Assembly (NCBI GenBank): GCA_963751355.1
Contig: CAVVVS010000079.1
Location: 1-19,988, forward strand
DNA length: 19,988 nt
Origin: CAVVVS01 sp963751355
GTDB lineage: Bacteria > Bacteroidota > Ignavibacteria > Ignavibacteriales > Ignavibacteriaceae
Direction of reading: 5' to 3'
Part shown: positions 7,764 through 15,942 of the stretch, one piece after another
Numbering within the stretch: the stretch's first letter is position 1
How the letters are laid out: every line of letters begins with the position of its first letter
Notes under the pieces: model-generated
What the model saw: the letters and a program-made list of their open reading frames with translations, nothing else
The model's database searches: none
What the model was told of the DNA's origin: nothing
Made by a program: the position numbers and the translations under genes

Positions 7764-8462
7764 ATGTCAAAAAAATTAGTGGTCGCAATTGACGGACCGG
7801 CAGGTTCGGGTAAAAGTACCTCGGCAAAGCTGGTTGCTCAAAAATTGGGCTATTTATATATTGATACAGGCGCGATGTACAGAGCATTGACATTTTGGGC
7901 AATAAAAAACAATAAGATAGACGATCCGGAATCCATAACAGAACTTGCCGAAAATGCCGTGATTGTTCTTAACTTTATTGACGGAAACACTCATGTTACT
8001 TTTAACGGGGAAAAAGTTACTCCTTACATACGATCGAGTGAAGTGAACTCAAAAGTGAGTGATGTAAGTAAAATAGAAAGTGTTAGAAAAGTTCTGGTGG
8101 AAAAACAAAGAAAAATGGCTGATATAAACGGCGGTGTTGTAATGGAAGGGAGAGATATTGGGACTGTGGTTTTCCCGGATGCGGATGTTAAAATTTTTCT
8201 TACAGCATCTATTGAACAAAGGGCTTTTCGAAGGCAAAAAGAATATGAGGAAAACGGAATTCATGTATCTCTCGACGATATTAAAGAGAATTTAATTAAA
8301 CGAGATAAAATAGATTCCACCAGAGAAGTGAGTCCGCTTATCAAAGCTCCTGATTCAATTGAAGTAAATACTTCCGAGGTTTCTATTGAGAAGCAGGTTG
8401 ATATAATCATGAAAAATGTTCGTGAGGCAGCACAGCGGAAAGGTATTGAAGTTCCGGCATAA
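7764..8462 (+). CDS. cmk: (d)CMP kinase (cytidylate kinase)
   Basis: Phosphorylates CMP and dCMP with ATP in pyrimidine nucleotide recycling, in the cytoplasm. It has 232 residues, normal for the bacterial enzyme. The P-loop GPAGSGKST is at residues 11-19, followed by the CMP-binding YIDTGAMYRALT block, the EGRDIGTVVFPDADVKIFLTAS block, and the lid region with RAFRR and R-rich segments. The cmk-rpsA order is one of the most conserved gene pairs in bacteria, which supports both calls. The start is ATG with no ribosome binding site and with a promoter immediately upstream. rpsA follows after 201 nt. Confidence 0.97.
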   Translation: MSKKLVVAIDGPAGSGKSTSAKLVAQKLGYLYIDTGAMYRALTFWAIKNNKIDDPESITELAENAVIVLNFIDGNTHVTFNGEKVTPYIRSSEVNSKVSDVSKIESVRKVLVEKQRKMADINGGVVMEGRDIGTVVFPDADVKIFLTASIEQRAFRRQKEYEENGIHVSLDDIKENLIKRDKIDSTREVSPLIKAPDSIEVNTSEVSIEKQVDIIMKNVREAAQRKGIEVPA

Positions 8463-8592
8463 AATTATAAAATTTATGGTTAGCTATATTTAAAGAATTG
8501 AAGATAGCTGAATGAGGATTTGGTTTGCACAAAAAAGATTATTTGAAAATTGAAAGATAAAAGTCATCAAACTAACAAATGTTAAATTAAAC

Positions 8593-8639
8593 TTTCTGTC
8601 TTATTGTTTTTGGATGGCTTAAAACAATAAAAACAGAAA
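8593..8639 (+). promoter_or_regulatory. Long hairpin in the rpsA leader, candidate control element
   Basis: TTTCTGT (8593-8599) pairs with ACAGAAA (8633-8639), and TTATTGTTTT (8601-8610) pairs with AAAACAATAA (8621-8630). They are separated only by a C/AA internal loop and closed by a 10-nt loop (TGGATGGCTT). The 17 base pairs are nearly all A-U. The structure ends 14 nt before AGGAGGA, the rpsA ribosome binding site. It could be an S1 autoregulatory site or a weak cmk terminator; the tract after it (ATATATTTTTATTTC) is not a clean terminator tail. Confidence 0.5.
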
Positions 8640-8653
8640 TATATTTTTATTTC

Positions 8654-8666
8654 AGGAGGATTAATG
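8654..8666 (+). promoter_or_regulatory. Consensus ribosome binding site of rpsA
   Basis: AGGAGGA at 8654-8660 followed by TTA and ATG at 8664. This is the strongest Shine-Dalgarno sequence in the window, and it fixes the start of a highly expressed gene. Confidence 0.85.
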
Positions 8667-10487
8667 TCCGAAGAAACCAAAGAGGCTGCTAAAGTATTAG
8701 TAACCGGCGATGATTATGAAAAAGCTAAGAAACTATTCAACAATGAAGAATATTCGCAAGAAGAATTTTTCGCGCTGGCAAAACTCTACACAGAGTCTTT
8801 TAAAGATGTAAAAGAAGGTGAACTTGTCAAAGGCAGAATTGTACGTATTGTAGGAGACAACGTAATTCTGGATGTTGGCTTTAAATCAGAAGGTTCTGTT
8901 CCGAAGAATGAGTTTTATGAATCAGAGGAAATTACAGTTGGTTCTGAGGTAGAAGTTGTTTTGGAAAGTGTTGAAGATCAGGAAGGGAATCTGGTATTAA
9001 GTAAACAAAGAGCTGATTTCTTAAGAATCTGGGACAAAGTTGTAAACGCACACGAAACAGGTGAAGTTCTACAGGGTAAAATACTTAAAAGAATTAAAGG
9101 CGGAATGGTTGTCGATCTTATGGGTATGGAGGCATTCTTGCCCGGTTCGCAGATTGACATACGTCCGATTCGTGATTTTGATGCATTTGTGGGACAAACA
9201 ATGGATTTCAAAGTAGTAAAAGTAAATATTCCTACTGAGAATGTTGTTGTTTCACATAAAATTCTTGTTGAAGAAGAGATTGCCGATCAAAGAGATGCAA
9301 TACTTAACAGCCTTGAAAAAGGTCAAATCCTTGAAGGTACGGCTAAAGCAATTACCGATTTCGGTGTATTTGTTGATCTTGGCGGTGTCGATGGTTTAGT
9401 TCACATTACCGATTTAAGCTGGGGCAGGATAAACCATCCTAACGAAGTAGTAAAATTAGATCAAACTATTAAAGTTGTTGTCACAGATTTCGATGAAGAA
9501 AAGAAAAGGATTTCACTTAGTTTGAAAAAACTATTACCGCATCCCTGGGAAAACATCGAAGAAAAATATAAAGTCGGCGATAAGGTATCAGGTCGTGTTG
9601 TATCACTAACCGATTACGGCGCTTTTATTGAAATTGAAAAAGGCATTGAAGGACTGATTCATAATTCTGAAATGAGCTGGACACAACACATAAAACATCC
9701 TTCACAGGTTGTAGCGATGGGTCAAGTTGTGGAAGCAATTATTTTGAGTCTTGATAAAGAAGAGAAAAAAATATCTCTTGGTATAAAACAACTTGAACCG
9801 GATCCATGGGATTCGTTAATGCAGAAATATCCGGTTGGTTCCAAACATACCGGTATCGCCCGTAATCTTACAAACTTCGGAGTTTTTGTTGAACTTGAAC
9901 CGGGAGTAGACGGTTTGGTTCATATTTCGGATCTTTCATGGACAAAAAAAATACGGCATCCCGGCGAAGTTGTCAAAAAAGGTGAAAAACTCGATGTAAT
10001 TGTTCTTGGAGTAGATGTTGATCAAAGGAAAATTTCTTTGGGACACAAACAGGTTGAGGATAATCCCTGGAACAATTTTGAAAGATTATATTCTGTTGGT
10101 ACGGAAACCAATGGCAAAGTTGTAAGAATTATAGAAAAAGGGTTGATAGCCGAATTGCCCGAAGACGTTGATGGTTTTGTTCCTGTTACACAATTAGCAA
10201 GCAACAAAATCAAAAACATTGCCAACCACTTCCCTATCGATGATGTTATACCGTTAAAGGTTATAGAATTCGATAAGGAAAATAAAAAGATTGTACTCAG
10301 TGTTCTTGCAGCTCTGAAAGATAAAACAGAAGACGAGATAAGAACATACTTAGATAATCACAAACTTGACAGGGTTTCCATTCAAGAGATTCAAAATGCG
10401 GATACCGGTTCAGGCGACTCTTCCGATTTTCCTATATTTGAAGTCTCCGATGAAAATCGTAAAGGCAGTAAAGAAGAATCTAATTAA
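8664..10487 (+). CDS. rpsA: 30S ribosomal protein S1
   Basis: Ribosome-associated RNA-binding protein that unfolds and docks mRNA at the small subunit. Its 607 residues contain six S1 (OB-fold) domains at about 51-116, 133-199, 219-288, 305-375, 391-462 and 478-549. Domains 3-5 are the most canonical, with FGVFV or YGAFI strands and the GLVHISDLSW / HPGEVV pattern. Domains 1 and 2 are the divergent ribosome-binding type, and domain 6 is also divergent. An acidic, serine-rich tail follows. Six domains match the full-length proteobacterial and Bacteroidota form rather than the four-domain Firmicutes form. It lies downstream of cmk in the classic order, has a consensus ribosome binding site, an upstream hairpin and a strong downstream terminator. 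Confidence 0.97.
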   Translation: MSEETKEAAKVLVTGDDYEKAKKLFNNEEYSQEEFFALAKLYTESFKDVKEGELVKGRIVRIVGDNVILDVGFKSEGSVPKNEFYESEEITVGSEVEVVLESVEDQEGNLVLSKQRADFLRIWDKVVNAHETGEVLQGKILKRIKGGMVVDLMGMEAFLPGSQIDIRPIRDFDAFVGQTMDFKVVKVNIPTENVVVSHKILVEEEIADQRDAILNSLEKGQILEGTAKAITDFGVFVDLGGVDGLVHITDLSWGRINHPNEVVKLDQTIKVVVTDFDEEKKRISLSLKKLLPHPWENIEEKYKVGDKVSGRVVSLTDYGAFIEIEKGIEGLIHNSEMSWTQHIKHPSQVVAMGQVVEAIILSLDKEEKKISLGIKQLEPDPWDSLMQKYPVGSKHTGIARNLTNFGVFVELEPGVDGLVHISDLSWTKKIRHPGEVVKKGEKLDVIVLGVDVDQRKISLGHKQVEDNPWNNFERLYSVGTETNGKVVRIIEKGLIAELPEDVDGFVPVTQLASNKIKNIANHFPIDDVIPLKVIEFDKENKKIVLSVLAALKDKTEDEIRTYLDNHKLDRVSIQEIQNADTGSGDSSDFPIFEVSDENRKGSKEESN

Positions 10488-10510
10488 TTTGGTTAATAAA
10501 AATGCCTTAG

Positions 10511-10544
10511 TTAAGAGCGGGTCAATACCCGCTCTTAAAATTTT
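10511..10544 (+). terminator. Intrinsic terminator after rpsA
   Basis: TTAAGAGCGGGT (10511-10522), loop CAAT, and ACCCGCTCTTAA (10527-10538) form a perfect 12-bp stem with a GC-rich core, followed by AATTTT. It sits 24 nt after the rpsA stop and ends only 11-17 nt before the mtaB ATG (10556), so mtaB depends on read-through or on its own promoter. The U tract is short (four). Confidence 0.85.
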
Positions 10545-10555
10545 AAAATGATTTT

Positions 10556-11884
10556 ATGTCTCAAAAAGTTGCTTTACATACTCTAGGCTGTAAGCTCAAC
10601 TTCTCCGAAACTTCCACTATCGGACATCAATTTATTGAAAAGGGATATGATGTAGTTGAGTTGAAGGACAAAGCAGACGTATATGTTTTTAATACATGTA
10701 CCGTAACGGAAAATGCCGAAAAGGAATGCCGACAGCTTGTCAGAAGGGCTTTAAGACAAAACCCCAATGCATTTGTTATTGTTACAGGTTGTTATGCGCA
10801 ACTACGCCCTGTAGAAATTGCAGAGATTGACGGTGTGGATGTTGTATTGGGCAGCAAAGAAAAATTTCAACTCTTCTCAATTTTGAATAACTTTGAAAAA
10901 AATGATCTGTCGTGTATTCATGTTTCTCCCACAGATGAATTAAATGATTTCGGTCCTGCACATTCCACTGATGCAGATAGCAGAACAAGAGCTTTTCTTA
11001 AAATACAGGACGGTTGCGATTATAAGTGCTCATTCTGTACAATACCAAAAGCCAGGGGAAAAAGTAGAAGCATGCAACCGGAAGAAGTGCTGAAAACTTT
11101 CCGCGATTTAATTGATAACGGTTATAAGGAAATTATATTAACCGGTGTAAACGTAGGCGATTATGGAAAAGTATTCGGTACTAACCTTTATAATCTTCTG
11201 ACTAAAATGGTTAACGTTCCGGGTAAATTCAGAATTAGAATTAGTTCGATTGAACCCAATTTGCTTTCCGATGATATCCTCGAACTGACGGCAAATAATG
11301 AAAAGATGTGCGATCACTTCCATATTCCGATGCAGAGCGGAAGTTCCGAAATTTTGAAATCGATGAGACGAAGATACAACGCTTCGTATTATGAAAAACT
11401 TATTCATACGGTAAAACAAAGAATAAAAGATGTTGGTATTGGCGTTGATGTGATAGTCGGTTATCCGGGAGAAACAGAAGAAGAATTTCTGAAAACCTAC
11501 AATTTTCTTCGTGATATGCCTATTTCTTATCTTCATGTATTCACTTATTCGGAGAGACCCGGGACCCATGCTATTAGCCTTGAAGGCAGTGTGGATGTTT
11601 TTGAACGCAAGCGAAGAAATAAGATGCTTAGAATTCTCAGCGAAAAGAAGAGACATCAATTTTATTCCGGTTTAATTGGCAAAGACCTCGAAGTACTGTT
11701 CGAATCACAAAATCAGGACGGAACGATAAAAGGTTTCACCTCAAATTATGTCCGCGTAAATACAACATACTCTGATGAGCTTGTTAACGAATTTGTAACA
11801 GTTAAGCTATCGGGCATTTCAAACGGTATATGCGAAGGCAATTTAAAAGAGACTAAAAAAGCAATTGACTTAAAGGCATCTTAA
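10556..11884 (+). CDS. mtaB: tRNA (N6-threonylcarbamoyladenosine(37)-C2)-methylthiotransferase MtaB
   Basis: Radical-SAM enzyme that converts t6A37 to ms2t6A37 in tRNAs reading ANN codons, in the cytoplasm. Its 442 residues show the methylthiotransferase layout. The N-terminal UPF0004 domain carries the second-cluster cysteines C12 (TLGCKLN), C48 (FNTCTVT) and C79 (VTGCYAQ). The radical-SAM cluster C155-x3-C159-x2-C162 lies in DGCDYKCSFCTIPKARG. A C-terminal TRAM-like domain covers about 375-440. TLGCKLN rather than TYGCQMN favours MtaB over MiaB. The ATG at 10556 has no Shine-Dalgarno sequence and stands directly behind the rpsA terminator. The next gene follows after 22 nt, probably co-transcribed. 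Confidence 0.93.
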   Translation: MSQKVALHTLGCKLNFSETSTIGHQFIEKGYDVVELKDKADVYVFNTCTVTENAEKECRQLVRRALRQNPNAFVIVTGCYAQLRPVEIAEIDGVDVVLGSKEKFQLFSILNNFEKNDLSCIHVSPTDELNDFGPAHSTDADSRTRAFLKIQDGCDYKCSFCTIPKARGKSRSMQPEEVLKTFRDLIDNGYKEIILTGVNVGDYGKVFGTNLYNLLTKMVNVPGKFRIRISSIEPNLLSDDILELTANNEKMCDHFHIPMQSGSSEILKSMRRRYNASYYEKLIHTVKQRIKDVGIGVDVIVGYPGETEEEFLKTYNFLRDMPISYLHVFTYSERPGTHAISLEGSVDVFERKRRNKMLRILSEKKRHQFYSGLIGKDLEVLFESQNQDGTIKGFTSNYVRVNTTYSDELVNEFVTVKLSGISNGICEGNLKETKKAIDLKAS

Positions 11885-11906
11885 TCCTAAAATTACAATC
11901 AAAAAC

Positions 11907-12644
11907 ATGAAAAATATTCTAGTTGCATTCTTACTGTTAACATCCGTTTCATTTTCTCAAACTGTTTTAAAACAAAACTTACTCTCTTTAAAAAATTCGA
12001 TTAAAGAAAATCAAAATGCAGAAGCATCTTTTAATACATTCGAAGACTATATGAGAACATCGAAAAAGAATGCGGGACTTGCAATGATTTATTCCCTCCT
12101 TTTGCCGGGTATGGGAGAGTTATATGCCGGCGATTATTCTAGCGGCAAATATTTTACTATTGCCGACGCAGCTCTTTGGGGCGTTTATTTCGGATTGGAT
12201 ACTTACAGTAACTGGAAAATGGATAAATATATTTCCTTTGCTACCTCTAACGCCGGTGTAAACACTGACGGTAAGAATTCCAAATTCTATGGTAATATTG
12301 GAAATTATATGAATATTACCAAGTATAACGATAGCAAAGCAAGGGACAGAAATTTTTCAGAAATGTATTCTACCAACCAATATTTTTGGAAGTGGAATAG
12401 TGAGCAGGATAGAAAAGCATACAGAAGTTTATGGACAACCAGCGAGCAGTCACATAATGCGTTGCGATTTATAATAGGCGGAATGATATTAAATCGAATT
12501 GCAAGTGCAATAAATGCTGTTAGAATCGTTGCAAGACATAATAGAGGTCTCAGTACGGAAACCTCATGGAATATTTCTGCCGGTTTGCTGAATAGAGTTA
12601 ATTTACCGCAAGGTGTTGGAGTAAGTTTTCAGACTCAATTTTAA
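11907..12644 (+). CDS. DUF5683-like secreted/membrane protein of unknown function
   Basis: 245 residues with a signal peptide (MKNILVAFLLLTSVSFSQ, cleavage after about residue 18). A hydrophobic core contains LLLPGMGELYAGDYSSGKYF (about 64-83), a pattern typical of DUF5683-type proteins of Bacteroidota and their relatives, which carry an LPGxGQxYxGxYWxG signature. It is followed by a second hydrophobic stretch (85-98) and a third near residues 186-206. The middle is soluble and rich in aromatic residues and asparagine. It is probably an envelope protein. No catalytic motif is visible and I assign no function. It lies 22 nt after mtaB and converges with the NYN-domain gene. Confidence 0.75.
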   Translation: MKNILVAFLLLTSVSFSQTVLKQNLLSLKNSIKENQNAEASFNTFEDYMRTSKKNAGLAMIYSLLLPGMGELYAGDYSSGKYFTIADAALWGVYFGLDTYSNWKMDKYISFATSNAGVNTDGKNSKFYGNIGNYMNITKYNDSKARDRNFSEMYSTNQYFWKWNSEQDRKAYRSLWTTSEQSHNALRFIIGGMILNRIASAINAVRIVARHNRGLSTETSWNISAGLLNRVNLPQGVGVSFQTQF

Positions 12645-12762
12645 TTTTTAATGTTTTACTGGCTCTTGAATAAGATTATTGTCCTAATTTATTCTTTATA
12701 TGATTTAAGAGCTGCCATTAATTAATCTTAAATTTTGCTTGATTGCAAATAAAAAGGCACTT

Positions 12763-12823
12763 AAGTTAATTCTATTGAGACTTAAATTCCGCAAGATATT
12801 AAATATTGATTAAGAATTAACTT
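12763..12823. repeat. Inverted repeat between convergent genes
   Basis: AAGTTAATTCT (12763-12773) and AGAATTAACTT (12813-12823) are perfect 11-nt inverted arms around a 39-nt A/T-rich centre. They sit in the 216-nt gap between the ends of the DUF5683-like gene and the NYN gene. It may be a loose bidirectional terminator or a protein site. The composition makes chance possible. Confidence 0.4.
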
Positions 12824-12860
12824 CAAGATCATTCGATAAAATCACTTCACTAAAATCATT

Positions 12861-13352
12861 TTATTCTTTTTCCTTATCCTTCACATTGAATAATTTCTTG
12901 AATTCCTCTACATCATTTATTTCTTCAATACGTTTTTCTTCCTCATTGACATTTTTCTTCATGTAAAGTTCCCTTCCGAAATCCTCACTTAAGATATTAC
13001 CGCAGCTGCATACCCTTGCAAACTCGCGTAAGTTATTATCGGATGTAACAACTATTACATTTTTTCTGTTTTTAGATTTTTCTATTTCCTCCTTTATTTT
13101 ATCATCTGCAGTCAAATTATCGGAGTAAATAATTTTAATCTTCGAAATTTTTAGAGGTAAATTTTGGTATCCGTCAAAGTGGAGTGAAATCTTGCATTTT
13201 TTATCAATGAAATATTTTTCCAACATAAATGCCAGCTTTTCTCTCGAAGCTTGTTTATCTTTTATCTGTAATTTAAATAGTTCCGGCATTTTACCGATAA
13301 CATTATTTCCGTCAATAATATACTTTTTTATAATATTAATTTTATTTACCAT
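12861..13352 (-). CDS. NYN-domain (YacP-like) ribonuclease-type protein
   Basis: 163 residues with a PIN-like NYN fold. YIIDGNNVIG carries the first metal-binding aspartate, D14. Further conserved acids are D60 (HFDG), D83-D84 (TADDKI) and D105 (VTSDNNLRE), in the order seen in YacP/DUF901 proteins. In Bacillus subtilis the relative Rae1 cuts mRNA on the ribosome; whether this protein does so is inference. The tail from residue 130 is charged and helical. The ATG (13350-13352) lies inside the end of lptD, overlapping its stop (ATGGTAAATAA), and a GAGGG about 12 nt upstream may serve as ribosome binding site, so translation is probably coupled to lptD. Confidence 0.82.
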   Translation of the reverse strand: MVNKINIIKKYIIDGNNVIGKMPELFKLQIKDKQASREKLAFMLEKYFIDKKCKISLHFDGYQNLPLKISKIKIIYSDNLTADDKIKEEIEKSKNRKNVIVVTSDNNLREFARVCSCGNILSEDFGRELYMKKNVNEEEKRIEEINDVEEFKKLFNVKDKEKE

Positions 13353-15900
13353 TATAAAATTGATCCCTCTTCGTAATTTTTAAATCCTGAAGCTGAGGTG
13401 CTCTCACTCGAATCTCTAAGTAATAACCGCTATAAGTTCCAACAGGGTTCCAGGTAAAGTTCATTATCCACGCATGCAAATCCCTCGAAATTCTGATTTG
13501 TGGAGCTGCAAATTCTTTTTGTTCAAAATCGTAGCTGCCGGAAACTGAGATTTTCCACTTGGGAGTTAAATTAAAATCGAGTGAACCGCTGATATTAGAA
13601 TATTTAGTCATCCTAAGAGGCGTAGGTTTGCTGAGATTATAATTATAGCTTAAAGACACACTCCATGGGATGGAAAAATCCGCCTCTTTTTCATTGTAAA
13701 TTCCCTTGTACACATTTGACTCCGGTTTATTAAATTCATTCTGCTGTTTAAGAGAGTCTTGCCTGTTACTCTTTTCCAACGATTTTAACTTTTCACCCGA
13801 TATACTTGTAGAAATAGAAAAGTTTAAGTTCTGTAATCTTAAAAAACCCTTTCCCTCACTAATTAAGAATTTATTAATTTTTTCCCTATTTAAAGAATAA
13901 TCGTACGGAGTAAAACTGGACGAACCGGAAAAATTCAAATACTCCCCTATCTGGGTCCTGTAACTTAAGTTTAAATTTGAAAATCTCAAACTATCGGCAG
14001 CAAAATTATAACCAAAGTTTGCATTCAAATTTAGTAACTGGATTTTCTTTTGTTTCGATGTTGTATCTGTGGGATCAGCTATTGTTTTCATTTCAAATAT
14101 GTTACCCAAAGAAAATGAAAGACTTTGCTGCTCACCTGACGGTGCCCCGCCGAAAATTTCTCTCTGAAATTTATCGTATTTTACCGTATTCCCTTTTAAA
14201 TTTTTATAAGTATCGTAATAGCCCCAACCCGGTTTAGAAAAATCAGGCTGATAGCTATATGAAATGCTCGGCATAACTGTATGCCTAATAGCGGCAATCC
14301 CCAGAACATTGGGCTGAAACATGCCGTAAAATTTTGTTGAAGCGGAAACTCCTAAGCTAAAAGTGTGAACCATATTTAACGCATGTATATCATTAATTAT
14401 TAAGGAGTCGGTTCCTGCACTACTCGGAACATCATGTTCAACTATTCTTTTATTATACCATTTTTCTTGATACCTAATCGAAGGGGAAATATTTATGTAT
14501 CCGATTTTAGGCGATGCATTTATATTTAGATTATGCAGAAATCCTCCTCTAATAGAAAGATCTCCTCCTCTTTTAACCCTGTTATTTTGAAATTGCCCGG
14601 AATAGCTGTAACCAATAAGATCGTACCACTTCCTTTCACCTACCTGACTTTCACTTTTAAAAGGATAACTTTGAGATTTAGAAAATGTAACGTTAGGCAA
14701 AGTTTCAGAAATATCACCGGATTGTAAATCTTGATTCCGGCTGTAACTCAGTGAAAGACTGTTTCCAGATTCTTCCCATGACTTAAAAAAGTTTAAATTA
14801 GAAATAATATTTTGAGTTAACGCTTCATTTAAATTGAAGGTAGTATTACGAATGTAATTTTTCCCGGATACAAATTGAAGATTTGCATCAAACCTCATTG
14901 AAGGTGTAAGATTTTGATGATGTCTCCAACTTACACTCCATTCCTTACTGACGGAGTGATTGAGGTCAGTCGGTTCGCCGGAAGGCAATATTTTATAACC
15001 GCCGTCGAACTCACCGTTAAAGTCGTACCGTTTGGAATACCGGAATCTGCCGTCAAGCCCCCATCTGCCGCGGGTATAGTAATCGGCTGTTAGTTTAAGA
15101 TCCATATAATCGCTAATAGCCCAGAAGTAACCAAAATGTGAAAAATAATAACCGTAATTCGGATCACTACCGAAAGCAGGTGGAATGATGCCGGATCTTC
15201 TGCCGGATTGAATCGGGAAGACGGCAAACGGTATAGGAATCGGGAAAGGAACTCCCCCAAAATATAACCATATCCATTTCGCAATAATTTCTTGTCTCTG
15301 TATCACTTTCATTTCGTCGGAATAAAAATAATAATGAGGCGGCTTTGCGTCACATGTAGTGTATATTCCGTCTTTTATAAAATATGTATTCCTATTTATC
15401 TTTTTAACTTTTTCCCCTGTATAATAAGCGCCTTCCATTTTAGTATCTACCGATGAAATAAATCCCCGGGTTGTTTTAAAATTGTACGTCATTCGTTTAC
15501 CGTTGTATGTTTCCCCATCTTCGGTTAATATGGGCGTTTGCTCGAGTGTTCCCGCCACCGAATCGCTTGGCACACCGGATGCGTAAATATTATCTGTCTT
15601 AAAATCGACGGAGATATTTGCACTTTTAAGTTCCGTACCTTTGTAACTTATTTGAGATTTGCCATAGAGATCCATTTTTTTTTGATTTATATAGAAAAAA
15701 AGAGAATCAGAGGCACTCGAATAAATTACAGTGTCTACATCGTAAGTTTTCTTGGCATTCTTTTGTGAAGCGAAGGCTGTAGTATCTCCCAAGAGAACAA
15801 GCGAAGAATCCTTTCCTTTAAAAGATGTTGTATCTTTGCCTTGTGCAAATACAATACATTGCAGCATCAAAAATATTATTATAAATGAGGAAATTCTCAT
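13342..15900 (-). CDS. lptD: LPS-assembly outer membrane protein LptD (Bacteroidota/Chlorobi type)
   Basis: Outer-membrane beta-barrel that inserts lipopolysaccharide into the outer leaflet. It has 852 residues from the ATG at 15900, with a signal peptide MRISSFIIIFLMLQCIVFAQ. The frame is open to a TTG at 15942, but the ATG gives the signal peptide at the very N-terminus, and a likely promoter lies between the two. Residues about 50-170 form the periplasmic OstA/LptA-like beta-jellyroll (DTVIYSSASDSLFFY, SISYKG-like and TYNGKRMTYNF strands). The plug/lumen entry follows with TTCDAKPPHYYFYS and the PFPIPIPFAVFPI and SGIIPPAFG blocks typical of this family. The rest is alternating aromatic beta strands of the barrel. 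The cysteine pattern of E. coli LptD is not kept. The 3' end overlaps the NYN gene by 11 nt. Confidence 0.87.
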   Translation of the reverse strand: MRISSFIIIFLMLQCIVFAQGKDTTSFKGKDSSLVLLGDTTAFASQKNAKKTYDVDTVIYSSASDSLFFYINQKKMDLYGKSQISYKGTELKSANISVDFKTDNIYASGVPSDSVAGTLEQTPILTEDGETYNGKRMTYNFKTTRGFISSVDTKMEGAYYTGEKVKKINRNTYFIKDGIYTTCDAKPPHYYFYSDEMKVIQRQEIIAKWIWLYFGGVPFPIPIPFAVFPIQSGRRSGIIPPAFGSDPNYGYYFSHFGYFWAISDYMDLKLTADYYTRGRWGLDGRFRYSKRYDFNGEFDGGYKILPSGEPTDLNHSVSKEWSVSWRHHQNLTPSMRFDANLQFVSGKNYIRNTTFNLNEALTQNIISNLNFFKSWEESGNSLSLSYSRNQDLQSGDISETLPNVTFSKSQSYPFKSESQVGERKWYDLIGYSYSGQFQNNRVKRGGDLSIRGGFLHNLNINASPKIGYINISPSIRYQEKWYNKRIVEHDVPSSAGTDSLIINDIHALNMVHTFSLGVSASTKFYGMFQPNVLGIAAIRHTVMPSISYSYQPDFSKPGWGYYDTYKNLKGNTVKYDKFQREIFGGAPSGEQQSLSFSLGNIFEMKTIADPTDTTSKQKKIQLLNLNANFGYNFAADSLRFSNLNLSYRTQIGEYLNFSGSSSFTPYDYSLNREKINKFLISEGKGFLRLQNLNFSISTSISGEKLKSLEKSNRQDSLKQQNEFNKPESNVYKGIYNEKEADFSIPWSVSLSYNYNLSKPTPLRMTKYSNISGSLDFNLTPKWKISVSGSYDFEQKEFAAPQIRISRDLHAWIMNFTWNPVGTYSGYYLEIRVRAPQLQDLKITKRDQFYNGK

Positions 15901-15916
15901 AAACAAATGATCGATA

Positions 15917-15925
15917 AATATACCA
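15917..15925 (-). promoter_or_regulatory. Probable extended -10 promoter of lptD
   Basis: On the minus strand TGGTATATT (15925 to 15917) is an extended -10 box identical to that of lon (TGGTATATT, 2717-2725). The nearest -35-like hexamer, TTGATT, is only 17 nt before the TATATT, with a short 11-14-nt gap, so the -35 is poor. Transcription would start near 15910, about 10 nt before the ATG at 15900, which argues against the longer TTG start. Confidence 0.4.
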
Positions 15926-15942
15926 GTCCAAAATAGAATCAA

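Noticed and set aside
10366..10551. Short plus-strand frame spanning the end of rpsA and the terminator
   Set aside because: It overlaps S1 coding sequence out of frame and reads through a terminator hairpin; no ribosome binding site.
11138..11659. Long (173-residue) minus-strand open frame inside mtaB
   Set aside because: It lies fully within the radical-SAM coding sequence, its composition is unlike a natural protein, and mtaB motifs are intact on the plus strand.
11700..11712. TTCGAATC resembling a tRNA T-arm
   Set aside because: It lies within mtaB coding sequence and no flanking cloverleaf arms are present.
15901..15942. Upstream TTG start extending lptD by 14 residues
   Set aside because: The extension would bury the signal peptide behind MILFWTGIFIDHLF, and a probable -10 box lies inside the extension; the ATG at 15900 fits better.
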